A stretch of 64,000 bases of DNA from DASUPK01 sp963747425 (GCA_963747425.1 CAVVFJ010000008.1:310001-374000), one strand, 5' to 3'; shown: positions 31,142 to 39,851, numbered from the stretch's first letter. Numbers and translations: made by a program. Notes: generated by a model from the letters alone, not told the origin.

Positions 31142-32629
31142 TTGACCTGGGATCTCGACGAATACCGGCGGGAGGCGGAGGTCTTCCTCGAGGAGATCGA
31201 TCGCGAGTACTACCTGCAGGGAGCGGGGCACAAGCCCGACCTCGCGATCGAGCCGATCTACGAGCGGCACGAGGAGCTCTTCACGCATGAGGCCGTCGAC
31301 AAGGTTGGTGAGGCGAGGGCAGCCGCGGCCGATGAGGAGGCGACGCGGTTGCGCTATCTGCACCAGTTCGCACTCGATGGGCACCTCGGTTCGGTCACGC
31401 GCAAGCTCGAGACCCGGGTCGCCGATCTCGAGGCCTCCCTCGAGATCGAGGTCGCCGGCGAGACGATCGCCTACCGGATGGCGCCGGTGATTCAGGCGAA
31501 CGAGCCGGACGCCGGCCGCCGGGCCGAGATCGAGGCGGCCCGCACCGCCGTGCTGGCCGAGCGGCTCAATCCGCTCCATCTCGAGGCGCTCGAGAGCGCA
31601 CACGCGGCCTGCTCGGACCTCGGTTGGCCGTCCTATCTCGACGCCTACTCGGACGTGCGTGAGCTCGATCTCAGGGCCCTCGCCGGTCGCCTGGAGGAAT
31701 TCACTCGGGCGACCGAGGCCGACTACGCACGCACCGTCGACCCGGAGCTGGAACGCACCGTGGGGGCGCCGCTCGCCGATCTGCGGCGCTCCGACCTCGC
31801 CCGCTTCTTCCGCGCGGCGCACCTCGACGAGCTCTTCCCGGGCGACCGGATGATCCCGGCGCTGCGGCAGACGCTCTCCGGGCTGGGGATCGACCTGGAT
31901 GCTCAGCGAAACGTGACGCTCGACACCGAGGCCCGGCCGACCAAGAGCCCGCGCGCGTTCTGCTCGACACCGCGAGTGCCCGAGGAGGTCTATCTGGTGA
32001 TGCCTCCGATCGGCGGCCGGGAGGACTACGCCGCCCTCTTCCACGAGGCCGGTCACGCCGAGCACTACGGCTGCACCGACGCGGACCTGGCGTTCGAGTT
32101 CCGCCATCTGGGCGACAACGCGGTGACCGAATCGTTCGCCTTTCTGATGGAGGGGCTGACCGCCAGCCCGGAGTGGCTGGAGCGCATCCTCGGCTCCGAC
32201 GAAGCGGAGGCCGCGATCGAGCACGCACGCGCCGCCCGGCTGATGATGCTGCGCCGCTACTCGGCGAAGATCGCCTACGAGGTCGAGCTGCACGGCCCCG
32301 GGGTGGACCTGCGGGCGATGCCGGAGCGTTACTCGGCGCTGCTCTCCGAGCGCGTCGGCGTGCCGTGGCCCCGGGAGACCTGGCTCTCGGACGTCGATCC
32401 GAGCTTCTACGTCGCCTGTTACCTGCGTGCCTGGGCGCTGGAGGTCGACTGGCGCCGCGAGCTGGTGGGGAGCTTCGGGAAGGCGTGGTTTGCGGATGGC
32501 GAGGCGGGCGAATGGCTGCGCGGACTCTGGGCCCAGGGACAGCGGCGCGAGGCGGAAGGGTTGCTCGCTGACGCAACGGGCGGATCGCTCGACTTCGGCC
32601 GGCTCGCCTCGGAGCTGACCGCCGTATAG
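31142..32629 (+). CDS. Gluzincin metallopeptidase, M3/M32-like
   Basis: The 495-residue protein is mostly helical and contains the zinc motif HEAGH at 301-305 ('ALFHEAGHAEHYG') with a likely third ligand Glu330 in 'NAVTESFAFL', the arrangement of M3-type oligopeptidases. It is shorter than classical M3 enzymes (about 600-700 residues) and lacks a signal peptide, so it is a cytoplasmic peptidase of unknown specificity. TTG 31142 fits the predicted -10. It is divergent from the rRNA methyltransferase. Confidence 0.8.
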   Translation: MTWDLDEYRREAEVFLEEIDREYYLQGAGHKPDLAIEPIYERHEELFTHEAVDKVGEARAAAADEEATRLRYLHQFALDGHLGSVTRKLETRVADLEASLEIEVAGETIAYRMAPVIQANEPDAGRRAEIEAARTAVLAERLNPLHLEALESAHAACSDLGWPSYLDAYSDVRELDLRALAGRLEEFTRATEADYARTVDPELERTVGAPLADLRRSDLARFFRAAHLDELFPGDRMIPALRQTLSGLGIDLDAQRNVTLDTEARPTKSPRAFCSTPRVPEEVYLVMPPIGGREDYAALFHEAGHAEHYGCTDADLAFEFRHLGDNAVTESFAFLMEGLTASPEWLERILGSDEAEAAIEHARAARLMMLRRYSAKIAYEVELHGPGVDLRAMPERYSALLSERVGVPWPRETWLSDVDPSFYVACYLRAWALEVDWRRELVGSFGKAWFADGEAGEWLRGLWAQGQRREAEGLLADATGGSLDFGRLASELTAV

Positions 32630-32669
32630 GCTGATCCCGCAATTTGCGTAGATCCCGAGGAGGTCAAAG

Positions 32670-32984
32670 GTGGAATCAAGCGAAAGCAGTGGCGTCAAGG
32701 ACCAGCTGCAGAAGGCGATCGACGAGCTGCGCGCGGCCGGCGAGAAGGCGACCGGCGACGTGCGCTCCAGCATCGATGATGCGGTATCCCGCCTGCGCGA
32801 TGTATCGGGCGAGGCGAGCTCGAAGGCCACGGATCAGGTTTCGAGCTGGCGTGACACGCTCGACAAGGCGACCGAGGACGTGCGCAAGGAGCTCGCCAAG
32901 CTGGCCGTCCGGGCGCAGAGCTCGGTGGAGTCGCTCGACGAGATCGCCAAGGAGCTCGACGAGAGGCGCAAAGCTCTCAAGTAA
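32670..32984 (+). CDS. Small amphipathic coiled-coil protein
   Basis: The 104-residue protein is almost entirely predicted helix rich in Ala, Glu, Lys and Asp, with a repeated theme of about 30-40 residues ('KDQLQKAIDELRAAGEKATGD', 'WRDTLDKATEDVRKELAKL' in segments). It has a good Shine-Dalgarno (GAGGAGG) before GTG 32670. It resembles apolipoprotein-like or phasin-like helices, but no family is certain. It ends base-to-base with the convergent helical-protein gene. Confidence 0.65.
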   Translation: MESSESSGVKDQLQKAIDELRAAGEKATGDVRSSIDDAVSRLRDVSGEASSKATDQVSSWRDTLDKATEDVRKELAKLAVRAQSSVESLDEIAKELDERRKALK

Positions 32985-33527
32985 TTAGTCGCTGAGCCTG
33001 CGGTCCAGCGAGCGCAGCAGGCCCTTGCGGGCCTTGTTCGAGCGTTCGTGCTCGCGGACCTTGCGCAATTGCTGGCGGCTGAGGTCCTGCAGCCGACGAT
33101 CGATCTGACGGACCGTGAGCTGGTCGTACGCGGTGATCGGGAAACCCGGCGCTCGCGCCGCGCGCCGAACCCGGTCGGCGCGGGCGAGAGGCTTGTCGGC
33201 CACCACGACGGCCCGCTTCCGCGCCACCTCGGCGCGCCCGCCGACTTCCTGCACCGCCTTGCCCGGTGCCTCGCGGACCTGGCCGAGGATGCGCTCCAGC
33301 TGGGCGAGCAGGTCCTCGGCCTGCTCGCGCCCGCGCGTGGCGAGGCGGCTCACCATCTCCTCGGCGTCTCCCCGGGTCATCCGGCCGCGCTTCACCGCGT
33401 CGTCCACGACCTCCTGGAGGCGCTCCCGGGAGATCGTCACGCTCTTCTCGAGCGCATCGCGAAAGGCCTGGACACTCTGCTCGGCCCGTGAGCTCTTGTC
33501 CTCTTTCCCCTTCGGGGCGCTTGCCAT
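32985..33527 (-). CDS. Phasin/PhaF-like helical protein
   Basis: The 180-residue protein (ATG 33527) has an N-terminal helical region that resembles phasins and PHA-granule regulators ('AFRDALEKSVTISRERLQEV', 'RMTRGDAEEMVSRL'). It has a basic middle and a C-terminal basic helical region ('LTVRQIDRRLQDLSRQQLRK') that could bind nucleic acid or membrane. No PHA synthase lies in the window, so the role is open. It is convergent with the preceding coiled-coil gene; both could act on the same surface. Confidence 0.6.
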   Translation of the reverse strand: MASAPKGKEDKSSRAEQSVQAFRDALEKSVTISRERLQEVVDDAVKRGRMTRGDAEEMVSRLATRGREQAEDLLAQLERILGQVREAPGKAVQEVGGRAEVARKRAVVVADKPLARADRVRRAARAPGFPITAYDQLTVRQIDRRLQDLSRQQLRKVREHERSNKARKGLLRSLDRRLSD

Positions 33528-33535
33528 CGTTCGCA

Positions 33536-34354
33536 CTATCCCACAGTCGTGAACTTTCCAATCACGGGGTTGTGATCGGCGAGCCGGATCTTCAGCCCGG
33601 TGTCTGGGTCGACCACGTCCCGGGCCTCGGGCGGCCACGCGGTTGGCTGCTCGATCACCTCGAGACCGCGCACCAGCAGGTGGCTGAGGCGGTCCGGGGC
33701 CGTGCGAGGGGCGAGTCCGAATCGCTCCTCGAGCCGGTCGAAGACTCCGCTCGCCTTCGGCCTGACGTTGAAGTCCCCGCCGAAGATCAGGGGGTCGGAG
33801 CCGGCGAAGGCGACCGCCCGCTCAGCGCCCTCGAGCAGCTCCCGCTCGGCCGATGACGGCTTGGTGCTGACGTGGACGTTTGCGACGCATGGGCCGGATT
33901 CCAGGCGGGTTAGCGCCATGACCCGGAGCTCGGGCCTCCGAGTGAGCACGACTCGCCGGCGCTCGGCGATGCCCCCGGCCTGGCGGCGGGCAAGGGTCGT
34001 GTCGGACCCGCCCTCCCATGCGCCCAGCAGATCGGGCCGCCAGCGCCCGATCATCGATGTGAACGGCTGTAGCCAGTTCCGCCCGCTGAGCGCCCGGTGA
34101 GCCTCGGCGCCGCACGCCTCGGCCATTCTCGCCTTCCAGCTGGGCGGGAACTCCTGAAAGAGCGCGACGTCCCAGTCCACTTCGTCGATCAGCGAGGCGA
34201 ATTCGTCGAACAGATCCCAGTTGACCTGCTCGTAGCTCTTCCCCAGACGCGGGCCCCGGTGGAAGTTGCCCTTGTGGGCGCGCACCTGGAGCTCAGGCTC
34301 GGGCGGCCAGTCCCGTCCGTGGAACAAGTTCCATGTCATCGCGGTGAGCTGCAC
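33536..34354 (-). CDS. Endonuclease/exonuclease/phosphatase family protein (cytoplasmic)
   Basis: The 272-residue protein has the DNase I-like fold markers 'AMTWNLFHGRDW', 'VALFQEFPPSW', 'VANVHVSTKPS', 'LIFGGDFNVRP' and 'ADHNPVIG' at the end, so the catalytic Glu, Asp/Asn and His are all present. There is no signal peptide, unlike the paralogue at 15.8-17 kb. GTG 34354 is the likely start (ATG 34339 is possible). Only 21 nt separate it from the divergent argF start. Confidence 0.8.
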   Translation of the reverse strand: MQLTAMTWNLFHGRDWPPEPELQVRAHKGNFHRGPRLGKSYEQVNWDLFDEFASLIDEVDWDVALFQEFPPSWKARMAEACGAEAHRALSGRNWLQPFTSMIGRWRPDLLGAWEGGSDTTLARRQAGGIAERRRVVLTRRPELRVMALTRLESGPCVANVHVSTKPSSAERELLEGAERAVAFAGSDPLIFGGDFNVRPKASGVFDRLEERFGLAPRTAPDRLSHLLVRGLEVIEQPTAWPPEARDVVDPDTGLKIRLADHNPVIGKFTTVG

Positions 34355-34359
34355 GGCCC

Positions 34360-34365
34360 TAGTAT
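34360..34365 (+). promoter_or_regulatory. Leaderless -10 (TAGTAT) for argF
   Basis: TAGTAT lies 10 nt before ATG 34376. No Shine-Dalgarno is present in the 21-nt gap. Confidence 0.4.
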
Positions 34366-34375
34366 CGGCGGCCTG

Positions 34376-35278
34376 ATGGTTCCACCGACGGCACATCTTC
34401 CAGCCAGCGACTTCCTGACCGGCGAGGAGCTCGATCGCGGGGAGCTGCTGGCGCTGCTCGAGCGCGCCGAGGAGATCAAGCGCGGACGGGATCAGGGCGA
34501 GGGAAGTGACTCCCTGGCGGGTCTCTCGGTGGCGCTCGTCTTCGAGAAGCCGTCGACTCGGACCCGCCTCTCGTTCGAGGTCGGGACCGCCGAGCTGGGC
34601 GCCACGCCGATTGTGCTCCGCGGCGACGAGCTCCAGCTCAGTCGCGGCGAATCGCTGGGCGACACCGGCCGGATCCTCTCGAGGTACGTGCACGGAATCG
34701 TGATCCGCTCGGGGTCCGACGAGAAGGTGCGTGGACTGGCGGAGGGCGCGGACGTCCCGGTCATCAACGGGCTGACGCCGCAGCACCACCCCTGCCAGGC
34801 GCTGGCTGACCTGCTCACCCTGAGGGAGCGCTTCGGCGAGCTGGAGGGACTGCGGCTCGCCTACGTGGGGGACGGGAACAACGTGGCGCGGTCGCTCGCG
34901 ATCCTCGGCGGGATCGCGGGCGTGGACGTCGTCGTCTCGAGCCCGGACGGCTACCGGCTCGAGGATGGCCTGGCCGAGGTCGATGACGACCCTCGTGCCG
35001 CCGTCGCCGAGGCGGACGCGGTCTATACGGACGTCTGGGTCAGCATGGGCGACGAGGCCGAGGCGGATCGCCGCCGCAGCGACCTGGCGCCGTATCAACT
35101 CAACGATGAGCTTCTCTCAGCGGCCTCGCAGCGCGCCGTCGCCCTGCATTGCCTGCCGGCCCACCCGGGCGAGGAGATCAGCGCGGAGGTGCTGTACGGA
35201 GAACGCTCGGCCGTCTGGGACCAGGCGGAGAATCGGCTGCACGCCCAGAAGGCGCTGCTCGAGCGGCTGCTGGGCTGA
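34376..35278 (+). CDS. argF: Ornithine carbamoyltransferase
   Basis: ArgF makes citrulline from ornithine and carbamoyl phosphate in arginine synthesis. The 300-residue protein, the normal length, shows the carbamoyl-phosphate motif 'KPSTRTRLSFE', 'TPQHHPCQALAD', and the ornithine-binding 'VALHCLPAHPG'. 'DVWVSMGDE' corresponds to the SMG loop that marks OTCases. No other arg genes are near. The upstream open frame (from 34097) is antisense to the nuclease-fold gene and is not used. Confidence 0.95.
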   Translation: MVPPTAHLPASDFLTGEELDRGELLALLERAEEIKRGRDQGEGSDSLAGLSVALVFEKPSTRTRLSFEVGTAELGATPIVLRGDELQLSRGESLGDTGRILSRYVHGIVIRSGSDEKVRGLAEGADVPVINGLTPQHHPCQALADLLTLRERFGELEGLRLAYVGDGNNVARSLAILGGIAGVDVVVSSPDGYRLEDGLAEVDDDPRAAVAEADAVYTDVWVSMGDEAEADRRRSDLAPYQLNDELLSAASQRAVALHCLPAHPGEEISAEVLYGERSAVWDQAENRLHAQKALLERLLG

Positions 35279-35307
35279 GCAGCGACGTTCCTAAACTTCC
35301 GCTCGAT

Positions 35308-35379
35308 GGCCCCGTCGTCCAATGGCTAGGACATCAGGTTTTCAACCTGGGAACGCGGGTTCAATTCCCGCCGGGGCTA
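35308..35379 (+). tRNA. tRNA-Glu (UUC)
   Basis: The 72-nt cloverleaf has acceptor stem GGCCCCG paired with CGGGGCT (one G-U), anticodon loop TTTTCAA giving anticodon TTC, a T arm CGGGTTCAATTCCCG, and discriminator A at 35379. CCA is not encoded. Confidence 0.97.
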
Positions 35380-35465
35380 CTTCACCCCTACGTGGAGAAC
35401 CCGTAGACGAGGTCTGGGGGCAGGGCTGATGTAGGCGGCTCGAGTCGCTGGCAGCCTCCCGTCCA

Positions 35466-36767
35466 ATGGCGGAAAGCACAACGGGAAATGGAGTTCCCGG
35501 CCCTGGCGGGTTGGCTCGAGCTCGTGTCGTCGTGCTCGGAGGCGGTTTCGGCGGTCTCGAGACCGCCTTCGACCTCCGCCTGCTCACCGGCGATCGCGCC
35601 GACATCACCCTGGTCTCCGACCAGGACCATTTCCTCTTCAAGCCGAACTCGATCTACGTGCCCTTCGGGCTCGACCCGGACCGCCTCAAGGTTCCCCTGG
35701 CGAAGCCGGCGGCGAAACGCGGGATCGAGCTGATTCAGGCCCGCGCGCACGAGGTCGATCCGGATGCCCGCCAGGTCAAGGTAGACGGACGCAGCCTCGG
35801 CTATGACCAACTGGTCATAGCGACCGGATCCGACATGCGCCCCGGCGAGATCCCGGGGCTTGCGGAGCACGCCCGAACGATGTGGACCATCCCTGAGATG
35901 CTCGAGCTGCGCGAGGCATTCGAGCGCACGCTCGCGGCTGCCAGGACGGGCGACCGCCAGCGCGTCCTCTTCCTGATCCCGCCGAACAACAAGTGCGCGG
36001 GACCCCTCTACGAGATCGTGCTCATGTTCGAGACCTGGCTCCGCCGCAAGGGCGGCCGCGATGCGACCTCGATCACGTGGGCGACCTACGAGCAGGGCTA
36101 CATCCAGGCCTTCGGCCCCCGCCTCCACGATCTCGTCACCGAGGAGTTCGAGCGCCGCGGCATCGAGGGCCGGACCGACTGGGTCGTCAAGGGCGTCGAT
36201 GCGAAGGGCGTCGACTTCGAGAACGGCGAGCGGCTCGACCACGACCTCCTCGTCGCCTTCCCGCCCTACATCGCCTCGACCCCGTTCGCGGGCCTCGAGG
36301 CCGACGACCGAGGCTTCCTGGCGACGGACCTGTCGACCCGCAGGGTGCAGGGCCATCCCGAGATCTATGCCGTGGGCGACGCCGGCGACTTCCCGGTCAA
36401 GCAGGCCTTCCTCGCCTTCCTGCAGGGCGACGCGGCGGCATCCCAGATCGCATCGGTGATCCTGGACACGGAGCCGGAGCTCGGCTTCGACCCGGTGAGC
36501 ATGTGCATCATGGAGCAGTTCGACAAGGCGACCTTCGCCAAGGTCCCGCTGCGGCTCACCGGCGACCCGGCGCATCCCATCGAGGTCCGGCCCGACGCCG
36601 ACGGCGATTACAGGGTCGGCTCCTCGCGGATCTGGAGGATGGGGAAGAAGATGCTCGGAACCTCGGTGCCCTGGCGCTTCCGCCACGGCAAGCCGTTTCA
36701 CGGTGGCGCCTTCTGGAGCGGCATGGACGTCGGCCTGAAGGCCATGTCCGGGGTCTTCTCCGACTGA
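35466..36767 (+). CDS. FAD-dependent oxidoreductase, sulfide:quinone oxidoreductase-like
   Basis: The 433-residue protein has an N-terminal FAD-binding Rossmann motif ('VVVLGGGFGGLETA', about residues 20-33), 'YDQLVIATGSD' and the second flavin motif 'EIYAVGDAGDFPVKQAFLAF'. The central 'PPNNKCAGPLYE' places a Cys where SQR-type enzymes keep a redox-active one. A second Cys is in 'SMCIMEQ'. The C-terminus could associate peripherally with the membrane. Sulfide oxidation is likely but a related quinone reductase cannot be excluded. It precedes lgt on the same strand. Confidence 0.8.
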   Translation: MAESTTGNGVPGPGGLARARVVVLGGGFGGLETAFDLRLLTGDRADITLVSDQDHFLFKPNSIYVPFGLDPDRLKVPLAKPAAKRGIELIQARAHEVDPDARQVKVDGRSLGYDQLVIATGSDMRPGEIPGLAEHARTMWTIPEMLELREAFERTLAAARTGDRQRVLFLIPPNNKCAGPLYEIVLMFETWLRRKGGRDATSITWATYEQGYIQAFGPRLHDLVTEEFERRGIEGRTDWVVKGVDAKGVDFENGERLDHDLLVAFPPYIASTPFAGLEADDRGFLATDLSTRRVQGHPEIYAVGDAGDFPVKQAFLAFLQGDAAASQIASVILDTEPELGFDPVSMCIMEQFDKATFAKVPLRLTGDPAHPIEVRPDADGDYRVGSSRIWRMGKKMLGTSVPWRFRHGKPFHGGAFWSGMDVGLKAMSGVFSD

Positions 36768-36792
36768 GCATCGCGCGTTTGGCCGGCTGGAC

Positions 36793-36798
36793 TAGCCT
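36793..36798 (+). promoter_or_regulatory. Leaderless -10 (TAGCCT) for lgt
   Basis: TAGCCT lies 8 nt before GTG 36807, with no Shine-Dalgarno. Confidence 0.4.
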
Positions 36799-36806
36799 CC
36801 CGTCTC

Positions 36807-37562
36807 GTGCTGCCGGAGATCCACCTTGGACCGCTGACCCTCCAGACCTTCGGGATCTGCTTCGCGCTCGCGTTCATCGGGGCGGGGGCTGTGATCTGGC
36901 GGCGGCTCGGGGAGATCGGCAAGCCGGTCGACTGGGCGTACGAGATGGGTTTCGCCGCGCTGCTCGGCGGCCTCGTCGGGTCCCGCCTCGACTTCATCTT
37001 CGAGAACTACAGCGACGTCAAGGGAGACCTGCTCGGCAACATCTTCTCCGGCTCGGGATTGGTCTGGTACGGGGGCGTGATCGGCGGCGCGCTGGGCGTC
37101 TTTCTCTGGGCCTGGTGGCGCGGCTTCCTCACCCTCGCTCTGCTCGACCTCGCCGCTCCCGCGCTTGCCCTCGGCTACGCGATCGGCCGCTGCGGCTGCC
37201 AGCTCTCCGGCGACGGCGACTACGGCAAGGCCTGGAACGGCCCCTGGGCGATGGCCTATCCGGACGGGACCAAGCCGACCGACCAGACGGTCCACCCGAC
37301 GCCGGTCTACGAGACCCTGGCGATGGGGCTCGTGGCCCTGGTGCTCTGGCGCCTTCGCGACCGGTTCACCAACGGGACGCTCTTCGCCCTCTACCTGCTG
37401 CTGGCGGGCACGGAGCGCTTCCTGGTCGAGTTCATCCGCCGCAACGACGACGTCGCGATCGGACTGACCCTGGCCCAGCTGCTCAGCGTGGGGATGATGA
37501 TCGCCGGCGGGGTCTGGCTGCTGATCGCCTTCCGGCGGGCTCCAAGGCCCGCGACTGCCTGA
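36807..37562 (+). CDS. lgt: Prolipoprotein diacylglyceryl transferase
   Basis: Lgt adds diacylglycerol to the lipobox Cys of prelipoproteins. The 251-residue protein has about seven membrane segments and the Lgt signature 'GYAIGRCGCQLSGDGDYG', with 'GLVWYGGVIGG' and 'HPTPVYE'. All conserved blocks are present. The start is GTG 36807. It converges almost base-to-base with the SDR gene. Confidence 0.95.
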   Translation: MLPEIHLGPLTLQTFGICFALAFIGAGAVIWRRLGEIGKPVDWAYEMGFAALLGGLVGSRLDFIFENYSDVKGDLLGNIFSGSGLVWYGGVIGGALGVFLWAWWRGFLTLALLDLAAPALALGYAIGRCGCQLSGDGDYGKAWNGPWAMAYPDGTKPTDQTVHPTPVYETLAMGLVALVLWRLRDRFTNGTLFALYLLLAGTERFLVEFIRRNDDVAIGLTLAQLLSVGMMIAGGVWLLIAFRRAPRPATA

Positions 37563-37563
37563 G

Positions 37564-38316
37564 CTAGACCGAGCGGAGCCGGCCGCCGTCGAGCGGGATC
37601 ACCGATCCCGTGAGATAGGCGGCCCGCTCCGAGCACAGGAACGCGACCAGGTCGCCGTATTCGTCGGGCTCGCCGAGCCTCCTCGCCGGCACCATCTGCT
37701 CGGCCGCCGACCTGGCACCCTCCAAAGACCCTTGAGCGTCGGCGAGCCGATCCGTCGCGAACATGCCGGTGGCGACCGTATTGACGGTGATCCCGTCGCC
37801 GGCCACCTCGTCGGCGAGTGTCTCGAGCAGGCCCAGGGCCGCGAGCCGGTTGGCGTTGGAGAGCGCAAGCCCGGCGATCGGCTCGCGAATGGAGCTGGAG
37901 GAGACGTTCACGATCCGGCCCCAGCGCCGCTCCCTCATCGAGGGCAGCACGCCCTCGACCAGGACCCGCGTCGCGAGCACGAGCGAGCGAAATGCGTCAT
38001 CCCACTCCTCGAGCGAGTTGTCGAGCGTGCCGCCGCCCGGCGGCCCTCCGGTGTTCGCCACCAGGATCTCGACTGGATCGAGCGCCTCCGCCACCTCGCC
38101 CGGCAGCGTTCGCAACCGCTCGAGATCGCCGGTGTCCGCCGGAAACGGCCGCACCTCGCCCTCGATCTCTCCGGCGGCCTCCCGAAGTGCATCCTCGGAG
38201 CGGCTGGAGATCGCCACCCTGGCGCCCTCACGCGCCAGGGCGCCGGCGATGCCCCGGCCGATGCCCCGGCTCGCGCCCATTACCAGGGCGGTGCGGCCCT
38301 CGATCCCTAGGTCCAC
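37564..38316 (-). CDS. Short-chain dehydrogenase/reductase
   Basis: The 250-residue classical SDR has the NAD(P)-binding 'ALVMGASRGIGRGIA', 'ILVANTGGPP' for the NAG block, and 'VNVSSSSIREP' with Ser. The expected YxxxK is altered to 'LALSNANRLAAL', so the catalytic Tyr-Lys pair is not obvious and activity is uncertain. GTG 38316 has an excellent Shine-Dalgarno (AGGAGG, 6 nt upstream). It overlaps the small membrane-protein gene by 10 bases and closes a four-gene run that includes the ATP-grasp protein. Confidence 0.85.
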   Translation of the reverse strand: MDLGIEGRTALVMGASRGIGRGIAGALAREGARVAISSRSEDALREAAGEIEGEVRPFPADTGDLERLRTLPGEVAEALDPVEILVANTGGPPGGGTLDNSLEEWDDAFRSLVLATRVLVEGVLPSMRERRWGRIVNVSSSSIREPIAGLALSNANRLAALGLLETLADEVAGDGITVNTVATGMFATDRLADAQGSLEGARSAAEQMVPARRLGEPDEYGDLVAFLCSERAAYLTGSVIPLDGGRLRSV

Positions 38317-38642
38317 AGCACGCCTCCTGGTCGCCGCGCCAGCCAGGCGCACCAGGCGGCGAACGCCGCGATGGCGATGATCACGCCAAGCCAATGGACT
38401 CCGGCGAGCACTGCGATCGCACTCGGGATCCCGGCCAGGATCGCCCCGATCATCACGCCGCGAACGTCGAGGTGCAGCGCCCAGGCCGTCAGCGCCGCGC
38501 AGCCGAGCCAGGCCGCGGGCCCGGTCAGCCAGCCCCAGTCCTCGAAGAACGAATGAGGCAGCGTCACGGCCAGGACCAGCGATACGGCGGCAACGGCCAC
38601 CACCTGCGCCGCGGCCGCGCGCCAGAGAATCGAGCGATCCAT
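38307..38642 (-). CDS. Small four-helix membrane protein
   Basis: The 111-residue protein is almost entirely hydrophobic, with about four helices ('QVVAVAAVSLVLAVTLPHSF', 'WLGCAALTAWALHL', 'AILAGIPSAIAVLAGV', 'GVIIAIAAFAAWCAWL'). I do not recognise a family. Its ATG overlaps the ATP-grasp gene stop (TGATG) and its own 3' end overlaps the SDR gene, so it is translated within one operon. Confidence 0.7.
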   Translation of the reverse strand: MDRSILWRAAAAQVVAVAAVSLVLAVTLPHSFFEDWGWLTGPAAWLGCAALTAWALHLDVRGVMIGAILAGIPSAIAVLAGVHWLGVIIAIAAFAAWCAWLARRPGGVLWT

Positions 38643-39838
38643 CACCCGGTCAGTTTGGCGAGATACGCAGCGTCGTCGGGCGGCAGCCCCGGGATCGGCT
38701 GGCCGTCCCAGGTGATCCCGTCGGCCATGGCGACGAAGAGCTGCTCGCGCTGGCGCAGGCTGAGGCGCTCGAAGCGCGCCAGCGCCAGGAACGAGTAGAG
38801 CTTCGGCATCGCGTCTCGCCAGCCCTTGTCGGTGCCCGGGATCTTCGAGAGGTCGTGGATGGTCTTCGGGGCCTCCTTCAAGGGCTCCCTGAAGATCTGA
38901 GCGAGGACCGCGAAGTCGAGCTGCGTCTCGCGTCCGGCTGGCACCAGGAGGGTTTCGTCCTGCGGCTGCAGGATCCCGCGCTCGAGCTCCTCTGCGGTCA
39001 TCAACAGGACGCCGTCGGTCGGCCGCGGGTTGCACTCGATCATCACCAGTCCGTCGTCCGTCTCGATGAAGTCGAGCGACATCTGACCGGTCCAGCCGAG
39101 CTCCGTCCCAAGCCGCTCGACGGTCGGCAGCGTGTCCGCCGCATCGACCGAGAGGAACTGGATCCCGGTGGAGTGCTCCCACTGCCGGGGCGCCCGGTAG
39201 GACATGTGGGAGGCGATCTTCCCGTCATGAAGGCAGGAGTACGTGCAGTGCATCGGCCCGTCGACGAACTCCTGGACCAGCCATGGGTTCGCCTCGGTGG
39301 GGTGGCACTCGTCCAGCGAGAGATGTCCGGCCAGGGGCCCGGTGTTGGTCAGCAGGCCGACCCCGCCGCGGGAGAACGCGGCACGCGCGAAGTAGCGCGG
39401 AAAGCGCTCGATCGCTTCGCTCAGCTCCTCGGGGCTGTGAGCGAGCACCGTGTGCGGCGTCCGAATCTCCAGCCGGTCGCAGAGCTCCTGGAAGGTCCCC
39501 TTGTCGTGCACCTGCGCGAGCGTGCGGAACGGCGGCGCGTAGAGCCTGGTGACCGCGGAGAGCCGCTCGTGCTGCGCCGCGAGGTAGAAGACCTCCTCGA
39601 ACATCGGCACCACCAGCTCGATCTCGTTCTCGCGCGCGATGCGCTCCACGTCCGCGGCGAATTGCTCGGGGTCCTCCGACGCGGAGGCCGTGGTGAAGTG
39701 CCCGGCCAGATAGCGCGAGTGGCTCCCCGGCGAGGCCGCATAGCTGTCGCAGGCGAACACCTCCTGCTCGCGCTCGCCGAGCTTGCGGATCACGTCCAGC
39801 GCAAACGGCATCCGCGAGCTGGTCACCAGCACTCTCAC
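38642..39838 (-). CDS. ATP-grasp enzyme (carbamoyl-phosphate-synthase-like ligase)
   Basis: The 398-residue protein begins 'VRVLVTSSRMPFALDVIRKL', a preATP-grasp Rossmann half. The ATP-grasp core has 'RYFARAAFSRGGVGLL' and 'NPWLVQEFVDGPMHC', then 'GQMSLDFIETDDGLVMIECNPRPTDG' in segments, which carries the Mg-binding Glu and Asn. Such stand-alone proteins ligate a carboxylate to an amine or thiol; the substrates are unknown. The start is GTG 39838, with TAGGGT 7 nt upstream. Neighbours are a membrane protein and an SDR. Confidence 0.83.
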   Translation of the reverse strand: MRVLVTSSRMPFALDVIRKLGEREQEVFACDSYAASPGSHSRYLAGHFTTASASEDPEQFAADVERIARENEIELVVPMFEEVFYLAAQHERLSAVTRLYAPPFRTLAQVHDKGTFQELCDRLEIRTPHTVLAHSPEELSEAIERFPRYFARAAFSRGGVGLLTNTGPLAGHLSLDECHPTEANPWLVQEFVDGPMHCTYSCLHDGKIASHMSYRAPRQWEHSTGIQFLSVDAADTLPTVERLGTELGWTGQMSLDFIETDDGLVMIECNPRPTDGVLLMTAEELERGILQPQDETLLVPAGRETQLDFAVLAQIFREPLKEAPKTIHDLSKIPGTDKGWRDAMPKLYSFLALARFERLSLRQREQLFVAMADGITWDGQPIPGLPPDDAAYLAKLTG

Positions 39839-39845
39839 CCGCGGA

Positions 39846-39851
39846 ACCCTA
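39846..39851 (-). promoter_or_regulatory. Leaderless -10 (TAGGGT) for the ATP-grasp operon
   Basis: TAGGGT lies 7 nt before GTG 39838. The same hexamer precedes the ferritin and FAH-family genes at 7 and 8 nt. Confidence 0.45.

Noticed and set aside
31118..32830. Upstream 570-codon extension of the rRNA methyltransferase frame
   Set aside because: It lies antisense to the M3-like peptidase, has no domain, and a clean ATG with the TRAM domain begins at 31117.
38307..39182. 291-codon version of the small membrane protein
   Set aside because: The first 180 codons are out-of-frame shadow of the ATP-grasp gene; the TGATG overlap at 38642 marks the real start.
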